Shown: in pieces, positions 53,801-62,646 of the stretch
Layout: each line of letters starts with the position of its first letter
Numbering within the stretch: the first letter of the stretch is position 1
Assembly (NCBI GenBank): GCA_964567745.1
Contig: CAZMNY010000037.1
Span: forward strand, 1 to 64,000
Reading direction: 5' to 3'
Length of the DNA stretch: 64,000 nucleotides
From: CAZMNY01 sp964567745
Lineage (GTDB): Bacteria > Planctomycetota > Planctomycetia > Pirellulales > Pirellulaceae
Position numbers and translations under genes: made by a program
Notes under the pieces: model-generated
What the model saw: only the letters and a program-made list of their open reading frames with translations
What the model was told of the DNA's origin: nothing
Database searches by the model: none

Positions 53801-53928
53801 TTCATCGGTTCATCGACCGAATCCGCCGTCTTGTTGTTCGATGCATTAGCTGCGTAATGCAAGTACTGAAGCAACGGCGCGGCCACGGCTGCGATGATGA
53901 TCAAACTGCAAATGGGAAGTCGATTCAT
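50899..53928 (-). CDS. PVC-type heme-binding protein (beta propeller, HEAT, cytochrome c)
   Basis: From the ATG at 53928 the protein has 1009 residues (an ATG at 53955 adds nine). It has a signal or anchor segment (ICSLIIIAAVAAPLLQYL), then a membrane-bound-dehydrogenase-like propeller beginning MKMPAGFNVTVFAAEPDVRQ with motifs IWIAENYSYPVH, ILEDTDGDGRHDKRTVFYD, NGFSWGPDGWLYGTHG and CTNPWGIDWDDYG. HEAT-like helical repeats follow (about residues 440-800), and a cytochrome c domain carries CGNCHKLFDAGGDRGPDITG (CxxCH near residue 875). It is probably a periplasmic redox enzyme acting on sugars or other alcohols; the substrate is unknown. A second, related protein is at 57404. Confidence 0.9.
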   Translation of the reverse strand: MNRLPICSLIIIAAVAAPLLQYLHYAANASNNKTADSVDEPMKAGDAAARMKMPAGFNVTVFAAEPDVRQPIGMCIDDRGRIWIAENYSYPVHSEKARRDRILILEDTDGDGRHDKRTVFYDKLNYVTGVEVGFGGAWVMSPPHLFFIPDRDRDDKPDSKPQVVLDGFGNHANAHNIANGFSWGPDGWLYGTHGRTNWSMIGKPGTPKEERIRFDGGVYRYHPVRRTWEAYADGCTNPWGIDWDDYGQGFIPNTVNPHLFHAIQGAHYEPWRNRESSRFAYRRIATIADHLHFAGGGDVRAAIGSAEESALGGGHSHCGIMVYLGDSWPDKYRNTAFMHNTHGRRVNRDILQRAGSGYRATHGDDFMLSADDWFMGVSIQYGPDGSAFATDWSDTGECHSVRNTRRETGRVYRISYEGGAKKSETHRAVDVAARTDDELVGLQLHRNDWFVRHARRVLQERAAAGSPMDKVHRQLRDILDKNSDVKRKLRALWTLHVTGGDDEQLLTSLMAHSNEYLRAWAIRLLCEDGEPSQNVLDRMATMARKGKSQLVRLHLASALQRLPLTLRWPIARALAGRVEDANDQNLPFMVWYGIEPLVHEDIEAFARLVLDSKIPAVTHDIARRIGSLPNPEEGLTVLADALINADTATRSTVLRGMAQGMVARRKLKAPKNWSRVVETLKSDPEAYRNALAVSLLFNDPTAVERLQRLATNTEAPVATRTNALQQLTDAHPAELDVWLVKQLEDEALQRGAIRGLARYANRSTPSDLLKRYPSFDEFAKQDALQTLASRPRWAKVLLDSVDQGRIDRRDLTSFTIRQIDNLNDKQLSERVRDIWGRIRPTSNEKKKVIAKYRKVLSVSLAGSDLSAGRALFAKHCGNCHKLFDAGGDRGPDITGAQRNNLDYLLENMIDPSGSVARAYQMHMLRLANGQVVTGLLGAETETTLTIRTLNEDIVTPKSEIEQRSISPQSLMPEKLLDELSKQELRNLVAYLQSIKQSPLPSGFKPPQDK

Positions 53929-54150
53929 GGAGCCTGGTTTTCGCTTGAGTTGCATCGGCGCCCCCGCATACAATTGACGATTCCGATCTGTCACAACAAG
54001 GAGGCGACTGATCTAATTTACGCGGTGCGAAGGACGTTTGCAGGATAGGATGGCGGATCTCCGCCGAATTCCCGTAAGTCGGGTGGTAATAGGGAACGAA
54101 CCGCGTAGATTCCGCCGAGATGACGCCAACGCGAGTTAAGAGGAGAGACG

Positions 54151-54370
54151 ATGCCCACAAACGAAGACCCTACCGTTGCACTTCGAGCCGAGGCGGCTGC
54201 GTTTGACGACGTCGACGCGGGAACGTCCTGCAACCAGACTTCGTTCAAGCTCGGAAAGACGGCGTTTCTCTACGTGGGACCAGGCGCCAAAGGAATCGGC
54301 TTTAAAGCTATGTTCAAACTTGAGCGTTCGATGCCGCAGGCAGAAAAGCTCGCTGCGAAGGAACCTGAAC
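54151..54370 (+). pseudogene. Truncated MmcQ/YjbR-like gene
   Basis: A strong ribosome-binding site (AGGAGAG) precedes the ATG. The first 73 residues read as a YjbR/MmcQ-type DNA-binding-like protein (FDDVDAGTSCNQTSFKLGKT, AFLYVGPGAKGIGFKAMFKL, PQAEKLAAKEPER). After about 54370 similarity ends and the frame runs into sequence that belongs, on the other strand, to a DUF1559 gene, stopping at 54555. The gene has lost about a third of the usual length. The start and ribosome-binding site are intact, so a chimeric 134-residue product could still be made. Confidence 0.65.
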
Positions 54371-54624
54371 GATCTGGTCGTAGAGCTCACCATGTTCCAG
54401 ATAGGGCAAGATCAGAACGCGCCAACTGTGCATTGGTTTGCCGTCGGCTTCAGCGATATAGGGCGGCGGAAACTGGCCGTGCGAGTCGTGGTAGTTGGCG
54501 ACCGCCAACGCGATTTGTTTTAGGTTTCACAAATCACTTGGACGAAATGTGTTAAGACGAGCCTCACGCACCATGGCATAGAGTGTGGCTGCGCTGACTA
54601 CCAAGCCCAGCGCGAAACATACGA
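54371..54624 (-). pseudogene. DUF1559 (prepilin-like) gene fragment
   Basis: The minus strand encodes LKQIALAVANYHDSHGQFPP, then YIAEADGKPMHSWRVLILPY and LEHGELYDQ, the hallmark of planctomycete DUF1559 secreted pseudopilins (usual form NLKQIGLALHNYHDTYGxFP). Upstream in the same phase a hydrophobic stretch (VVCFALGLVVSAATLYAM) fits the prepilin membrane helix, but a TGA separates it from NLKQ. The fragment is cut on one side by the MITE at 54625 and on the other by the YjbR-like remnant. The C-terminal H-x-G domain is missing. It is certainly not functional as a DUF1559 protein. Confidence 0.75.
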
Positions 54625-54733
54625 CTAGTGCCGCGTCAACTCTAAAAATGGGGGTTGGCTTCGGCGTAATTTGACTTGGCGGCGTACGATACAAACACTG
54701 GGATCCTAATTCTTAGTGTTGACGCTGCACTAG
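54625..54733. mobile_element. MITE-like element, copy 2 (109 bp, inverted relative to copy 1)
   Basis: The element runs from ctagtgccgcgtcaactc to gtgttgacgctgcactag and is the reverse complement of 21371-21480 with one substitution and a length difference in the T-run. It has the same imperfect terminal inverted repeats and CTAG ends, and it abuts the DUF1559 fragment. It has no coding capacity. Confidence 0.85.
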
Positions 54734-54917
54734 GACTCGCCACGATATTCTGATACGCCGTGTTCCCACCCTTTGGCGCCTCGTGCATAACGGTCGTTGT
54801 TCGATTCGTACCGGCGTCAACTAAGAAAGAGCATGAAACGCACCGGTATGCGACAGCCCCAATCGTAGCCACCGAGACGTCGACTCGCAAACTGTCGCGA
54901 AGCCAAGCGGCGATGAG

Positions 54918-56033
54918 CTACGACGTTGGCGCGGCAGTTGTTATTGACTCAGACGAACCGCATTCGGGTGCATTCGAAACGCGAGCCTGATTCCATTCGG
55001 CGGCCAGCATGATACTGTTGAGTCCGGAGCCGATACCGAGCATGCCGATTTGGTCGCCCTTACCGACAAACCCTTGCTCGACGCCTAACGCCATGGTGAT
55101 TGGTAGCGCGACTGAGCCCGTGTTGCCGAGCCACTCGAGAGTGGCAAAATCGTTTTCAGGATTGAGTCCCATCGACTCGAGCATCATCTTGCGGTGGGTG
55201 GTGCCGACTTGATGACAGAACGTCTTGTGCAGTTCCTCGGCCTCCCAGCCAGCCTCGCCGAGGAATTCGACAAACGTCTTTTGGCCAATCGCGATACCCG
55301 CGTGGAGCAACTGCTCGGAGTCGGTGCTCATCAATGGATGGCTGCCTGACGACGCCTCATCGGCATCGCTATGACACAATCCGTGATGTTCCGTACTCGC
55401 ACGCGCGACTGCGGTTGTCAGTCGGTTTCCCGAACGGCTTAAGCTCCGATGAGTCAGCAGGACGCCGCAACTGGCGGAGCCGATCGTAAGTGACGCAATG
55501 GCCAGTTTGATATCGCGCCGACTGAGCGACGTATTCGAATTGAGTTCTTTAATTGTTGTCTCGACCAGCGCTCGCCCGCTCTCGGTTCCGACAACCAAGG
55601 CCGCTCGGATCTGTCCGAGTTCAATCATGTTCGCCGCTTGGACCATTCCGTTGAGCAGCCCCAGGCAGGCGTTCGACACGTCGTAGACCATGCACGACTC
55701 GGAGAGTCCCAAGCGGTGATGAACTCGGCACGCAGTAGCCGGCTCCAAATGGTCTCGACAGACGCTCGCATGAATCAGCAAGCCGATGTCTTCACGGGCG
55801 ATTCCAGTGTTTTCAATCGCCTTGTCACCCGTCTCGATACTGACATCGCCCGGCATCACTCCCGGCGCCCAAAATCGCCGCTCACGGATTCCTGTCATCA
55901 ATTCCAGCCGTCCCGCAGGTAAACGCAATCGTTCGTAGAGCGGAGCGAGACGCGACTCCAAATCGTCGGAGGTCACAATTTCCGTCGGAAGCGTGTGGCC
56001 AAAAGACTCGATACAGACGTTTTGATATCGCAT
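54918..56033 (-). CDS. 3-oxoacyl-ACP synthase III-like condensing enzyme
   Basis: The 371-residue protein is a thiolase-fold KAS III (FabH/OleA-like). The catalytic triad is visible: Cys in VYDVSNACLGLLNGM (near residue 122), His in FCHQVGTTHRKMM (near 280), and Asn in LEWLGNTGSVALP (near 310). The N-terminus IESFGHTLPTEIVTSDDLES and MTGIRERRF are also typical. It could start fatty acid synthesis, or condense two acyl chains as OleA does in olefin synthesis; planctomycetes have several such paralogues. No acyl carrier or ole neighbours are present, so the specific role is open. Confidence 0.88.
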   Translation of the reverse strand: MRYQNVCIESFGHTLPTEIVTSDDLESRLAPLYERLRLPAGRLELMTGIRERRFWAPGVMPGDVSIETGDKAIENTGIAREDIGLLIHASVCRDHLEPATACRVHHRLGLSESCMVYDVSNACLGLLNGMVQAANMIELGQIRAALVVGTESGRALVETTIKELNSNTSLSRRDIKLAIASLTIGSASCGVLLTHRSLSRSGNRLTTAVARASTEHHGLCHSDADEASSGSHPLMSTDSEQLLHAGIAIGQKTFVEFLGEAGWEAEELHKTFCHQVGTTHRKMMLESMGLNPENDFATLEWLGNTGSVALPITMALGVEQGFVGKGDQIGMLGIGSGLNSIMLAAEWNQARVSNAPECGSSESITTAAPTS

Positions 56034-56255
56034 GAAGGCATCGGTGCTTAGAGAGGAAACGCCAATCGGAGTTGGCCGCGATTTGGACCAGTTGGCCTAC
56101 GGATTGAGGCGAGAAATCCTAACCAACCACCATAGGGCCAACCGCCGACGACGGCAAGGCTGTCCAGCCTTAGCGTGGCCCTCTTTCGCCCTCTCGCTCT
56201 TACCAATTGACGCGATCGCTCGGTTTCTCGCGACGGACGGCTCGGCGCGTCGATA

Positions 56256-57005
56256 TTACTCTATCGGGAAGTCGTCGGTGATTTCCTGTCCGAACGGGCT
56301 GACGCCGTGGATAGCCACGTACAGCTGTACGACGCCGAGATAACTCGAGAGACCGAAAGCGGCAATGCAAAGGAACAATCCGACTCCCGCAAAACCTCGA
56401 CGGTTTGAATACATCCCCCAGATCCCCATGCACAGTCCGAGCAAGGAGATGACGAGTGCGACAGCGGGCACCCGCCAAAAAATCAGGGCGATTGCCAAGC
56501 TCATGATGCCCAGGCAAAAACTGGCGATGGCGCCGCCGCTCGCCGCAGCGTTTTGAGGATACGATGGCGCCGCGGCCATGGATTTAGGTGCGGGTGCCGG
56601 TACGGCGCTCGGCGCAAACGGCGATCCGTGATGCACCGTGCGGCTCCGCAGCGGAGCGGCTCGCTGAGGCCGACTGGCGCTGTTCGCGGCCACGCCGGAT
56701 TCGGCGACGGAAGCTACGATGACGTTGTCGTCGGCTTTTTGTCCTTCTGTTGCGCCGTCGTCAGGCGAACCGTTTTCCGTCGTGCCGTCTTCCGGCGCGC
56801 CGCCTTCAGCCGACTCGCCCTGCGAGGACTCGACCTGCGGCGGCGTTGCCTGGGCCTGCTCGTTGGACACGGCCACTGGCTTGTCGCGACGCACAGGAGG
56901 GAGACTCGACGGGCCCGGCCGAGACTCAACCGCACGTCCGCATCGCCAACAGCAGTTGACCGAGCCGATCAGCTCTTCGCCACAAAAGCCGCAATTAACC
57001 GCCAT
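56256..57005 (-). CDS. Zinc-ribbon membrane protein (DUF4190-like)
   Basis: The ATG at 57005 is preferred over 57020, since AGGA lies eight bases before it. The 249-residue protein opens with a zinc ribbon (CGFCGE, CCWRCG; four cysteines within residues 5-26), followed by a 120-residue Pro/Ala/Glu/Ser-rich linker (QGESAEGGAPEDGTTENGSP). The C-terminal domain has two to three membrane helices (GAIASFCLGIMSLAIALIFW, AVALVISLLGLCMGIWGMYS, FLCIAAFGLSSYLGVVQL), as in DUF4190 proteins. No function is known; a structural or regulatory membrane role is possible. Confidence 0.78.
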   Translation of the reverse strand: MAVNCGFCGEELIGSVNCCWRCGRAVESRPGPSSLPPVRRDKPVAVSNEQAQATPPQVESSQGESAEGGAPEDGTTENGSPDDGATEGQKADDNVIVASVAESGVAANSASRPQRAAPLRSRTVHHGSPFAPSAVPAPAPKSMAAAPSYPQNAAASGGAIASFCLGIMSLAIALIFWRVPAVALVISLLGLCMGIWGMYSNRRGFAGVGLFLCIAAFGLSSYLGVVQLYVAIHGVSPFGQEITDDFPIE

Positions 57006-57403
57006 CTTCGCTTTCCTCATGAACGCCGATTGCCGCCGCCAATTAGAGCAGCAGAATTAGGGCGCGTTCGACTCGGCCAGATGCCAACATTATCGACCGT
57101 CGAACGCCAATCGGCAAGCTGACGTTTCGCAAACAGGCCGCCAATCTTCGACTTAACCTTGCTCGCCGAGCTTGGCCCGATTAGCCTACAACGTTAGCCC
57201 GGCGGCGTAGGGCCCGGCTGTTGACTCGGCCATGAACCCGATAATTCCGCAGTCGAAGCAAGAGGACTGGGGATTTTCTGCGTGAGGCCGCAAGTATTGA
57301 TCGCCTCGCGACCGCCGCTAAGCACAGAGCGAACTTGTTCGCCCGCTTTCCCGCCGATCGGTTCGTCTGAACCTTCTGACTTCCCCTTCCCAAGGCCTCG
57401 TTC
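57006..57403. other. Divergent intergenic region with a GC-rich hairpin
   Basis: This region must carry the promoters of the zinc-ribbon protein and the second PVC heme protein. A hairpin, agcccggcggcgtagggcccggct (about 57197-57220), is preceded by gcctacaacgtt and resembles a dispersed intergenic repeat. No gene is seen. Confidence 0.4.
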
Positions 57404-60400
57404 ATGCTCAAGCAAAATCTACCGGCATTGTGTTTTGTGTTGCTCGCTTCATGCGCAGCGTCATCTTCGATTGCGCAAGAGCCTGAAGAAGCCGGCACGC
57501 GGACGTCCGACGCGCCCTTGGTCGCCGAGGCGTCCGACGAAGGCCGGCAGGCGATACGATCATTTCGCAAGCCGAATGGTTTTGATGTCGAGCTGTTTGC
57601 CGCCGAACCGTTGGTCGCGAACCCAGTTGCATTTTGTATCGACAATCAGGGGCGGTTCTACGTATGCGAATCGTTTCGGCAGAATCGCGGCGTCACCGAT
57701 AACCGCGGCCACGATCAAGCGTGGCTCGACGACGATTTGGCTGCGCAGACCGTGGCGGACCGCCGGGCCTATCACCTGAAACATCTCGGCGACAAGGCGG
57801 CTGATTACGCAAAGTACGACGATCGCCTTCGTTTACTTCTCGATAGCGACAAAGACGGCGTGGCCGACAAAGCGACCGTGTTCGCCAAGGGTTTTAATCG
57901 ACTTGTCGACGGCACCGGCGCCGGCGTTTTGGTGCGAGGCGACAATGTCTATTTCACCTGCATCCCCAAGCTGTACCGACTGCAGGATAAGAACAACGAT
58001 GGCGTCGCGGATGTGCGCACTGCTTTGCAAAGTGGATACGGCGTGCGAGTCGCCTTTCGGGGCCACGACCTTCATGGACTCTGCATGGGACCCGATGGCC
58101 GCTTGTACTTTAGCATCGGCGATCGAGGCTACCACATCGAGCACGAGGGGAAAGTGCATCACGATCCGGAGAGCGGCGCCGTTTTTCGTTGCGAGCCCGA
58201 CGGGTCGAACCTCGAAGTGTTCGCCACCGGTTTGCGAAACCCGCAGGAGCTGGCTTTCGATGATTACGGCAATCTGTTCACCGGCGACAACAATTCCGAT
58301 AGCGGCGATAAAGCTCGTTGGGTCTACGTGCTCGAAGGCGGTGATACCGGGTGGCGGATGGCCTACCAATACCTCAGCGATCGCGGACCGTTTAATCGTG
58401 AAAAGATCTGGCATCCCTATCACGCCGAACAACCCGCGTACGTGGCGCCTCCGGTAACCAATTTCGCTGACGGGCCGTCCGGCCTGATGTATTACCCTGG
58501 CGTCGGCTTGCCCGAGTCGTTTCGCCGACGCTTTCTGCTCTGCGACTTTCGAGGCACGGCGAACAAAAGCGGCGTTCGTTCATTTCGTATGAAAAAGAAA
58601 GGCGCGTTCTTTGAGATGGTGGACGCCGAGCAACCGTTTTGGAGCATCCTCGCGACCGATATCGCAATGGGACCCAACGGCAAGCTCTACATTTCAGACT
58701 GGGTCGACGGTTGGAACGGCGAGGGGAAGGGCCGCATCTATCGGTTTGCCACAAGCGACGCGGAATCCGATCTCGCCCTATCGACTCGGAAGCTGTTGAA
58801 TGAAGGCGTACGCGACAAGACGGCGGCTGAGTTGGCTGTGCTGTTGTCGCACGCGGATCAGCGAGTGCGTATCGAAAGTCAGTTCGAACTTGTACGTCGC
58901 GGCGGCCACGAGTCACTAGCGTCAGTCTGTCGCGGTGAGAGCCAGCAACAGCTTGCGCGACTACACGGCCTTTGGGGTCTCGGCCAACTCGCGCGGCGAG
59001 GCGAATCTGCTACGGTCATTGGCGCCGCCATTGTTGAACTCGCGAGCGACGAGGATGCAGAGCTTCGAGCTCAAGCGAGTCGGCTATTGGGAGAATTGAA
59101 CTGTGCGGGGGCCGCAAAGGCGCTTCTCGGCTGTCTCCGCGATGAGGACGATCGAGTTCGCTACTTTGCCGCCATCGCGCTTGGGCGAATACGGTCGCGT
59201 GACGCCGTCGACGAACTCGTTCGAATGCTTGAAGCCAACAACGGCGTTGACCCCGCTCTGCGGCATGCCGGCATCATGGGCCTGACGGGATCGGCGACTT
59301 CCGAACAACTCTACTCGCTCGCCAATCACCCATCACTCGCCGTGCGACGAGCGCTCGTTGTCGCCTTGCGTCGTCAGGCGAGTCCACTTGTTGCGAGCTT
59401 CTTGAACGACCCGAATCCTCTCGTTGTCGTGGAAGCGGCCCGAGCCATTCACGATTTACCTATTCCGGAGGCTGTTCCGCATCTGGCCGACTTGATTGAG
59501 CGCATGGGCGACGATCAGGCCTTGATCCGCCGCGTGCTCAACGCCAATTTTCACTTGGACGGTGCGAAGAATGCATCCCGTATTGCCGACTTTGCCGCGG
59601 ACTCACAGGCGGCGACGGAAATGCGAATGGAGGCCGTTGCGATGCTTGCTGAGTGGGGGAAGCCGAGCAGCCGCGATCGAGTGTTGGGAATGTGGCGTCC
59701 TATCGAACCTCGAGACCAAACACCCGCAACGCAGGCGGTAAGCCAACGGCTGCCGAGCTTGCTCGATGGGGACGAATCGCTGAGGAAGCGCGTTATTGAA
59801 GTTGCGGCAATGTTGGGCGTCGACGGCTTGGGAAATCGGCTCAAGTCCGTCTTTGCCAATCGCGATGAGTCGATCACGATGCGAGCTCAGGCACTTTCGG
59901 CGCTGGCGACATTGCGCGATGGGGAGGCAACTTCATTGGCCGAAACCGCGCTGAAGAGCGATTCGGGCATTATGCGTTCCGCGGCTCGATCCGTGATGGC
60001 GCGAATTCAACCTGGGCAAGCGGTGCCGCTTTTGGTCGAAGCGATCGGCGGCGGCGAAATCGTCGAACGTCAATCAGCGGCCGCCGAACTCGGTGCGATG
60101 GCTAAAGAGCACGCCGGCGCACCATTGGCTCGGCTTCTGCTGGACATACTCGATGACAAAATTCCTGCGGACACTCAACTTGATATCGTGCTTGCCGCGC
60201 GACGCCACAACGCAAAGAAGCACAAACAACTATTGCGCAAGATCAAAGAGAGACAGAGCGAGGAGCCGATATCGAAATACGCTATGTCACTCACTGGCGG
60301 CGACGCCGAGCGCGGGCGGAGGATTTTCTTCGAGCGAACCAACGTCTCATGTGTCCGTTGCCACAAAGTGGCGGGCCGAGGCGGGGATGTGGGTCCGGAC

Positions 60401-60724
60401 CTCAGCAAGATCGGACTTGATAAGAAACGAGATTACTTGCTTGAGGCCGTCGCTGCGCCGAATAAAGCGATCGCGAAGAACTTCGAGACCGTCATGATCA
60501 TTGACGCCGATGGACGATTGATCTCTGGCGTGCTCAAAGAAGAAACCGACGAGCACGTTAAGCTTGTCACTGCCGAAGGTCAACGAATGACAATTCTTCA
60601 GGACGACATCGAGGATCGGCGCAACGGCAAGTCGGCCATGCCGGAGGATATCATCAAGCAATTGAGCGACAGCGATCTGCGCGACTTGGTCGAGTTTCTT
60701 TCCTCGCAGCGAGCGCTGCCGTAA
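57404..60724 (+). CDS. PVC-type heme-binding protein (second paralogue)
   Basis: The 1106-residue exported protein has a signal peptide (ALCFVLLASCAASSSIAQ, with a possible lipobox-like LLASC). The propeller domain begins FRKPNGFDVELFAAEPLVAN and contains FCIDNQGRFYVCESFRQNRG, LLDSDKDGVADKATVFAKGF, HGLCMGPDGRLYFSIGDRGY and FATGLRNPQELAFDDYGNLF. Then come HEAT repeats (about residues 470-960; RIESQFELVRRGG, RVRYFAAIALGRIRSRDA) and a cytochrome c domain with CVRCHKVAGRGGDVGPDLSK (CxxCH near residue 983). It shares the architecture of the protein at 50899-53928 but is clearly diverged. It is probably a periplasmic dehydrogenase of unknown substrate. Confidence 0.9.
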   Translation: MLKQNLPALCFVLLASCAASSSIAQEPEEAGTRTSDAPLVAEASDEGRQAIRSFRKPNGFDVELFAAEPLVANPVAFCIDNQGRFYVCESFRQNRGVTDNRGHDQAWLDDDLAAQTVADRRAYHLKHLGDKAADYAKYDDRLRLLLDSDKDGVADKATVFAKGFNRLVDGTGAGVLVRGDNVYFTCIPKLYRLQDKNNDGVADVRTALQSGYGVRVAFRGHDLHGLCMGPDGRLYFSIGDRGYHIEHEGKVHHDPESGAVFRCEPDGSNLEVFATGLRNPQELAFDDYGNLFTGDNNSDSGDKARWVYVLEGGDTGWRMAYQYLSDRGPFNREKIWHPYHAEQPAYVAPPVTNFADGPSGLMYYPGVGLPESFRRRFLLCDFRGTANKSGVRSFRMKKKGAFFEMVDAEQPFWSILATDIAMGPNGKLYISDWVDGWNGEGKGRIYRFATSDAESDLALSTRKLLNEGVRDKTAAELAVLLSHADQRVRIESQFELVRRGGHESLASVCRGESQQQLARLHGLWGLGQLARRGESATVIGAAIVELASDEDAELRAQASRLLGELNCAGAAKALLGCLRDEDDRVRYFAAIALGRIRSRDAVDELVRMLEANNGVDPALRHAGIMGLTGSATSEQLYSLANHPSLAVRRALVVALRRQASPLVASFLNDPNPLVVVEAARAIHDLPIPEAVPHLADLIERMGDDQALIRRVLNANFHLDGAKNASRIADFAADSQAATEMRMEAVAMLAEWGKPSSRDRVLGMWRPIEPRDQTPATQAVSQRLPSLLDGDESLRKRVIEVAAMLGVDGLGNRLKSVFANRDESITMRAQALSALATLRDGEATSLAETALKSDSGIMRSAARSVMARIQPGQAVPLLVEAIGGGEIVERQSAAAELGAMAKEHAGAPLARLLLDILDDKIPADTQLDIVLAARRHNAKKHKQLLRKIKERQSEEPISKYAMSLTGGDAERGRRIFFERTNVSCVRCHKVAGRGGDVGPDLSKIGLDKKRDYLLEAVAAPNKAIAKNFETVMIIDADGRLISGVLKEETDEHVKLVTAEGQRMTILQDDIEDRRNGKSAMPEDIIKQLSDSDLRDLVEFLSSQRALP

Positions 60725-60730
60725 CGCAAA

Positions 60731-60761
60731 CGTGGCTGGGCTTCCAGCGATTCCAGCCACG
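60731..60761. terminator. Hairpin between convergent genes
   Basis: A perfect 9-bp stem, cgtggctgg / ccagccacg, with a 13-base loop lies between the heme protein and the BBP7-like gene. It lacks a T-run on either side, so it may end transcription weakly or simply stabilise 3' ends. Confidence 0.5.
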
Positions 60762-60775
60762 CATTCCGCGGGAGC

Positions 60776-62602
60776 TTAGTAGTTGTACTCGGCGCCGACG
60801 TAATAGACGCCGTGCAGAATCAGGCTGCCGTTGCCGTCAATATGCCGCACGCCCCCAATGTTCGCGAAGTACGCTGGAACTTGGTTGGTGGCCAGCCCGA
60901 TCCCGGTGACGCCAATCGCTCGATAACCGGCCGTCAGGTTCCAGCAATCGTTCAATTGATACCGCCCGCCAAGATCGATTTCACCGAGAAGCGAAACGTC
61001 GTCTTTGGTGCTCTGCACATTGAAATGCAAGCCGTGGTACGGACTACCGGCATTGTTCACCGTGGCGGCCGAGTTGTCGCAACCGAGCCAGGAACTATGA
61101 ATCATGTGATTGGCGAATAAACCAAGCTTGACCGTGCTGTTCAGCTGCCAGCGCTTGGCAACGCAGAATTCGCCCATCCCGCCGATCTGAAAACCGAGCA
61201 TGTGGTTCTTCATATCGACGTCGTAATAGACGCCATCGTCGGCCTGATTGCCAAAGACCGTATCGTTCGGATCGGAGCGAAAACGGAATCCTTCGCTGAA
61301 GTTGAAATACCTAAATCCGCACATCCAGCTGATGCGAGCCTTTGGAGCGCACTTGCCGGTGACCATGTGGCGCCAGTGATTCAATTCGACGTTGTGGACC
61401 TCATGGCTTCGTAGCAACTGATGCCGTTCGGCGTTGTTGAAATAGGTCGAGACGGCAACGAGTCCGCCGCCGCTGTCGTGTTCAAGCGAGTCGAATGCGA
61501 GTGTCGCGTCGAGATTCCCGGCCATGTCGCTGCCGTAGGCATTGAATTCCGAAACGTCGGAGATCATTCCGAAATAGACGCCCTCAATACTCGACAGACC
61601 CTCCTCGTAATACTTCCCAATCCTCACGTCGTAGCCCAAACGCCACCCCATATGGGCGTCAAGACTTCCGACGATCTGGCTCGTAATGTCGTTCGTGTCG
61701 TAGCTGTACCAGACCTCGTTCTCGTTGTCTCGAGTGAGCAGCAGGGCGCCGACTTTGCCGTACCACGGCGAACGCGCCGGAGGAGGGCAGCAGCTGCCGA
61801 CACTGCCGCAACCGTATCCGTGGGCCCCGTATTCCGCACCCTTGTTGTAATAGCCGGCGTGATGCGAGGGCGGTATCAGCAAGTCAAACGATGGCGCCAT
61901 CGGCTGGGCTGTCGCCGGAGCGGACGGAGCCGCGGGACGGCGCATCGGCAATTGAGGCGGCATGGGCTGAGTATGCATCGGGTTGACGTCTGACGGCGAC
62001 GGCCGCATCGGCGGAACGAGCGCCGAGGATGCCGGCGGATCATCGTCCCGCTGAACGTATCGAGCAGGGAAGGGCACCAGTCCGAATTGGTTGTGCGGAA
62101 CTGCTCCAGCCGGCGAATGGGTAGCCGGATACGGATTAGCGTAGGGCTGCTGTTGCGAAACTGGCTGAGCTTGCAATGGCGCGTGTGAGGCGGTGCCGGC
62201 TTGCGGCACAGCGACGGTCGGTCCATCTGTTCCGCGGCGAATCGCCTCAAAGTAACGTTGCGCCGGATCCGCCTGGCGCCCAGCGGGACCATACGTAACC
62301 GCCGTCGGCTGAGGTGCCGCGTATTGTGGCGCAGGACGGCGAGGCGCGTATTGCGGCTGCGGATATTGCGTTCCCGCGTGCTGACTGACGGGGTACTGAG
62401 TCGCGGTGTGCTGCGCGTTCCCGTATTGTGGCTGAGCGTACTGCGGTTGGGGAGCGTACTGCGGTTGGGGAGCGTACTGCGGTGGTGCGGAGTACTGTTG
62501 CGCCGACGGATAGTGCTGGGTAGGATATTGTGCTGTCGCAGGTGCGAGCGCCAAGAGACCGGTGGACAAACCAAGCAATGTGGCAAAATGAGTGCCTCTC
62601 AC
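60776..62602 (-). CDS. BBP7-like outer-membrane beta-barrel protein
   Basis: The GTG at 62602 is chosen because AAGGAG lies six bases upstream; it gives a 608-residue protein with signal peptide (FATLLGLSTGLLALAPATA). Residues about 25-280 are a Pro/Gln/Tyr/Ala-rich linker with repeats of the type QPQYAPQPQYAQPQY. A Cys-containing segment (GYGCGSVGSCCPPP) precedes a barrel domain of about 300 residues: WYGKVGALLLTRDNENEVWY, GWRLGYDVRIGKYYEEG, FRYFNFSEGFRFRSDP, AGYRAIGVTGIGLATNQ, ending in VGAEYNY with a C-terminal aromatic residue as in outer-membrane proteins. BBP7 barrels are abundant in Rhodopirellula relatives; the function is unknown. Confidence 0.85.
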   Translation of the reverse strand: MRGTHFATLLGLSTGLLALAPATAQYPTQHYPSAQQYSAPPQYAPQPQYAPQPQYAQPQYGNAQHTATQYPVSQHAGTQYPQPQYAPRRPAPQYAAPQPTAVTYGPAGRQADPAQRYFEAIRRGTDGPTVAVPQAGTASHAPLQAQPVSQQQPYANPYPATHSPAGAVPHNQFGLVPFPARYVQRDDDPPASSALVPPMRPSPSDVNPMHTQPMPPQLPMRRPAAPSAPATAQPMAPSFDLLIPPSHHAGYYNKGAEYGAHGYGCGSVGSCCPPPARSPWYGKVGALLLTRDNENEVWYSYDTNDITSQIVGSLDAHMGWRLGYDVRIGKYYEEGLSSIEGVYFGMISDVSEFNAYGSDMAGNLDATLAFDSLEHDSGGGLVAVSTYFNNAERHQLLRSHEVHNVELNHWRHMVTGKCAPKARISWMCGFRYFNFSEGFRFRSDPNDTVFGNQADDGVYYDVDMKNHMLGFQIGGMGEFCVAKRWQLNSTVKLGLFANHMIHSSWLGCDNSAATVNNAGSPYHGLHFNVQSTKDDVSLLGEIDLGGRYQLNDCWNLTAGYRAIGVTGIGLATNQVPAYFANIGGVRHIDGNGSLILHGVYYVGAEYNY

Positions 62603-62646
62603 CTCGAACTCCTTTTCGCAGACTCTACAAAATCTCCGCTGACAGA

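Noticed and set aside
53059..54048. 329-codon open frame on the plus strand
   Set aside because: It is antisense to the PVC-type heme protein and is a by-product of codon bias.
54559..54561. Selenocysteine at the TGA inside the DUF1559 fragment
   Set aside because: The gene is truncated on both sides, so the stop is best explained as decay.
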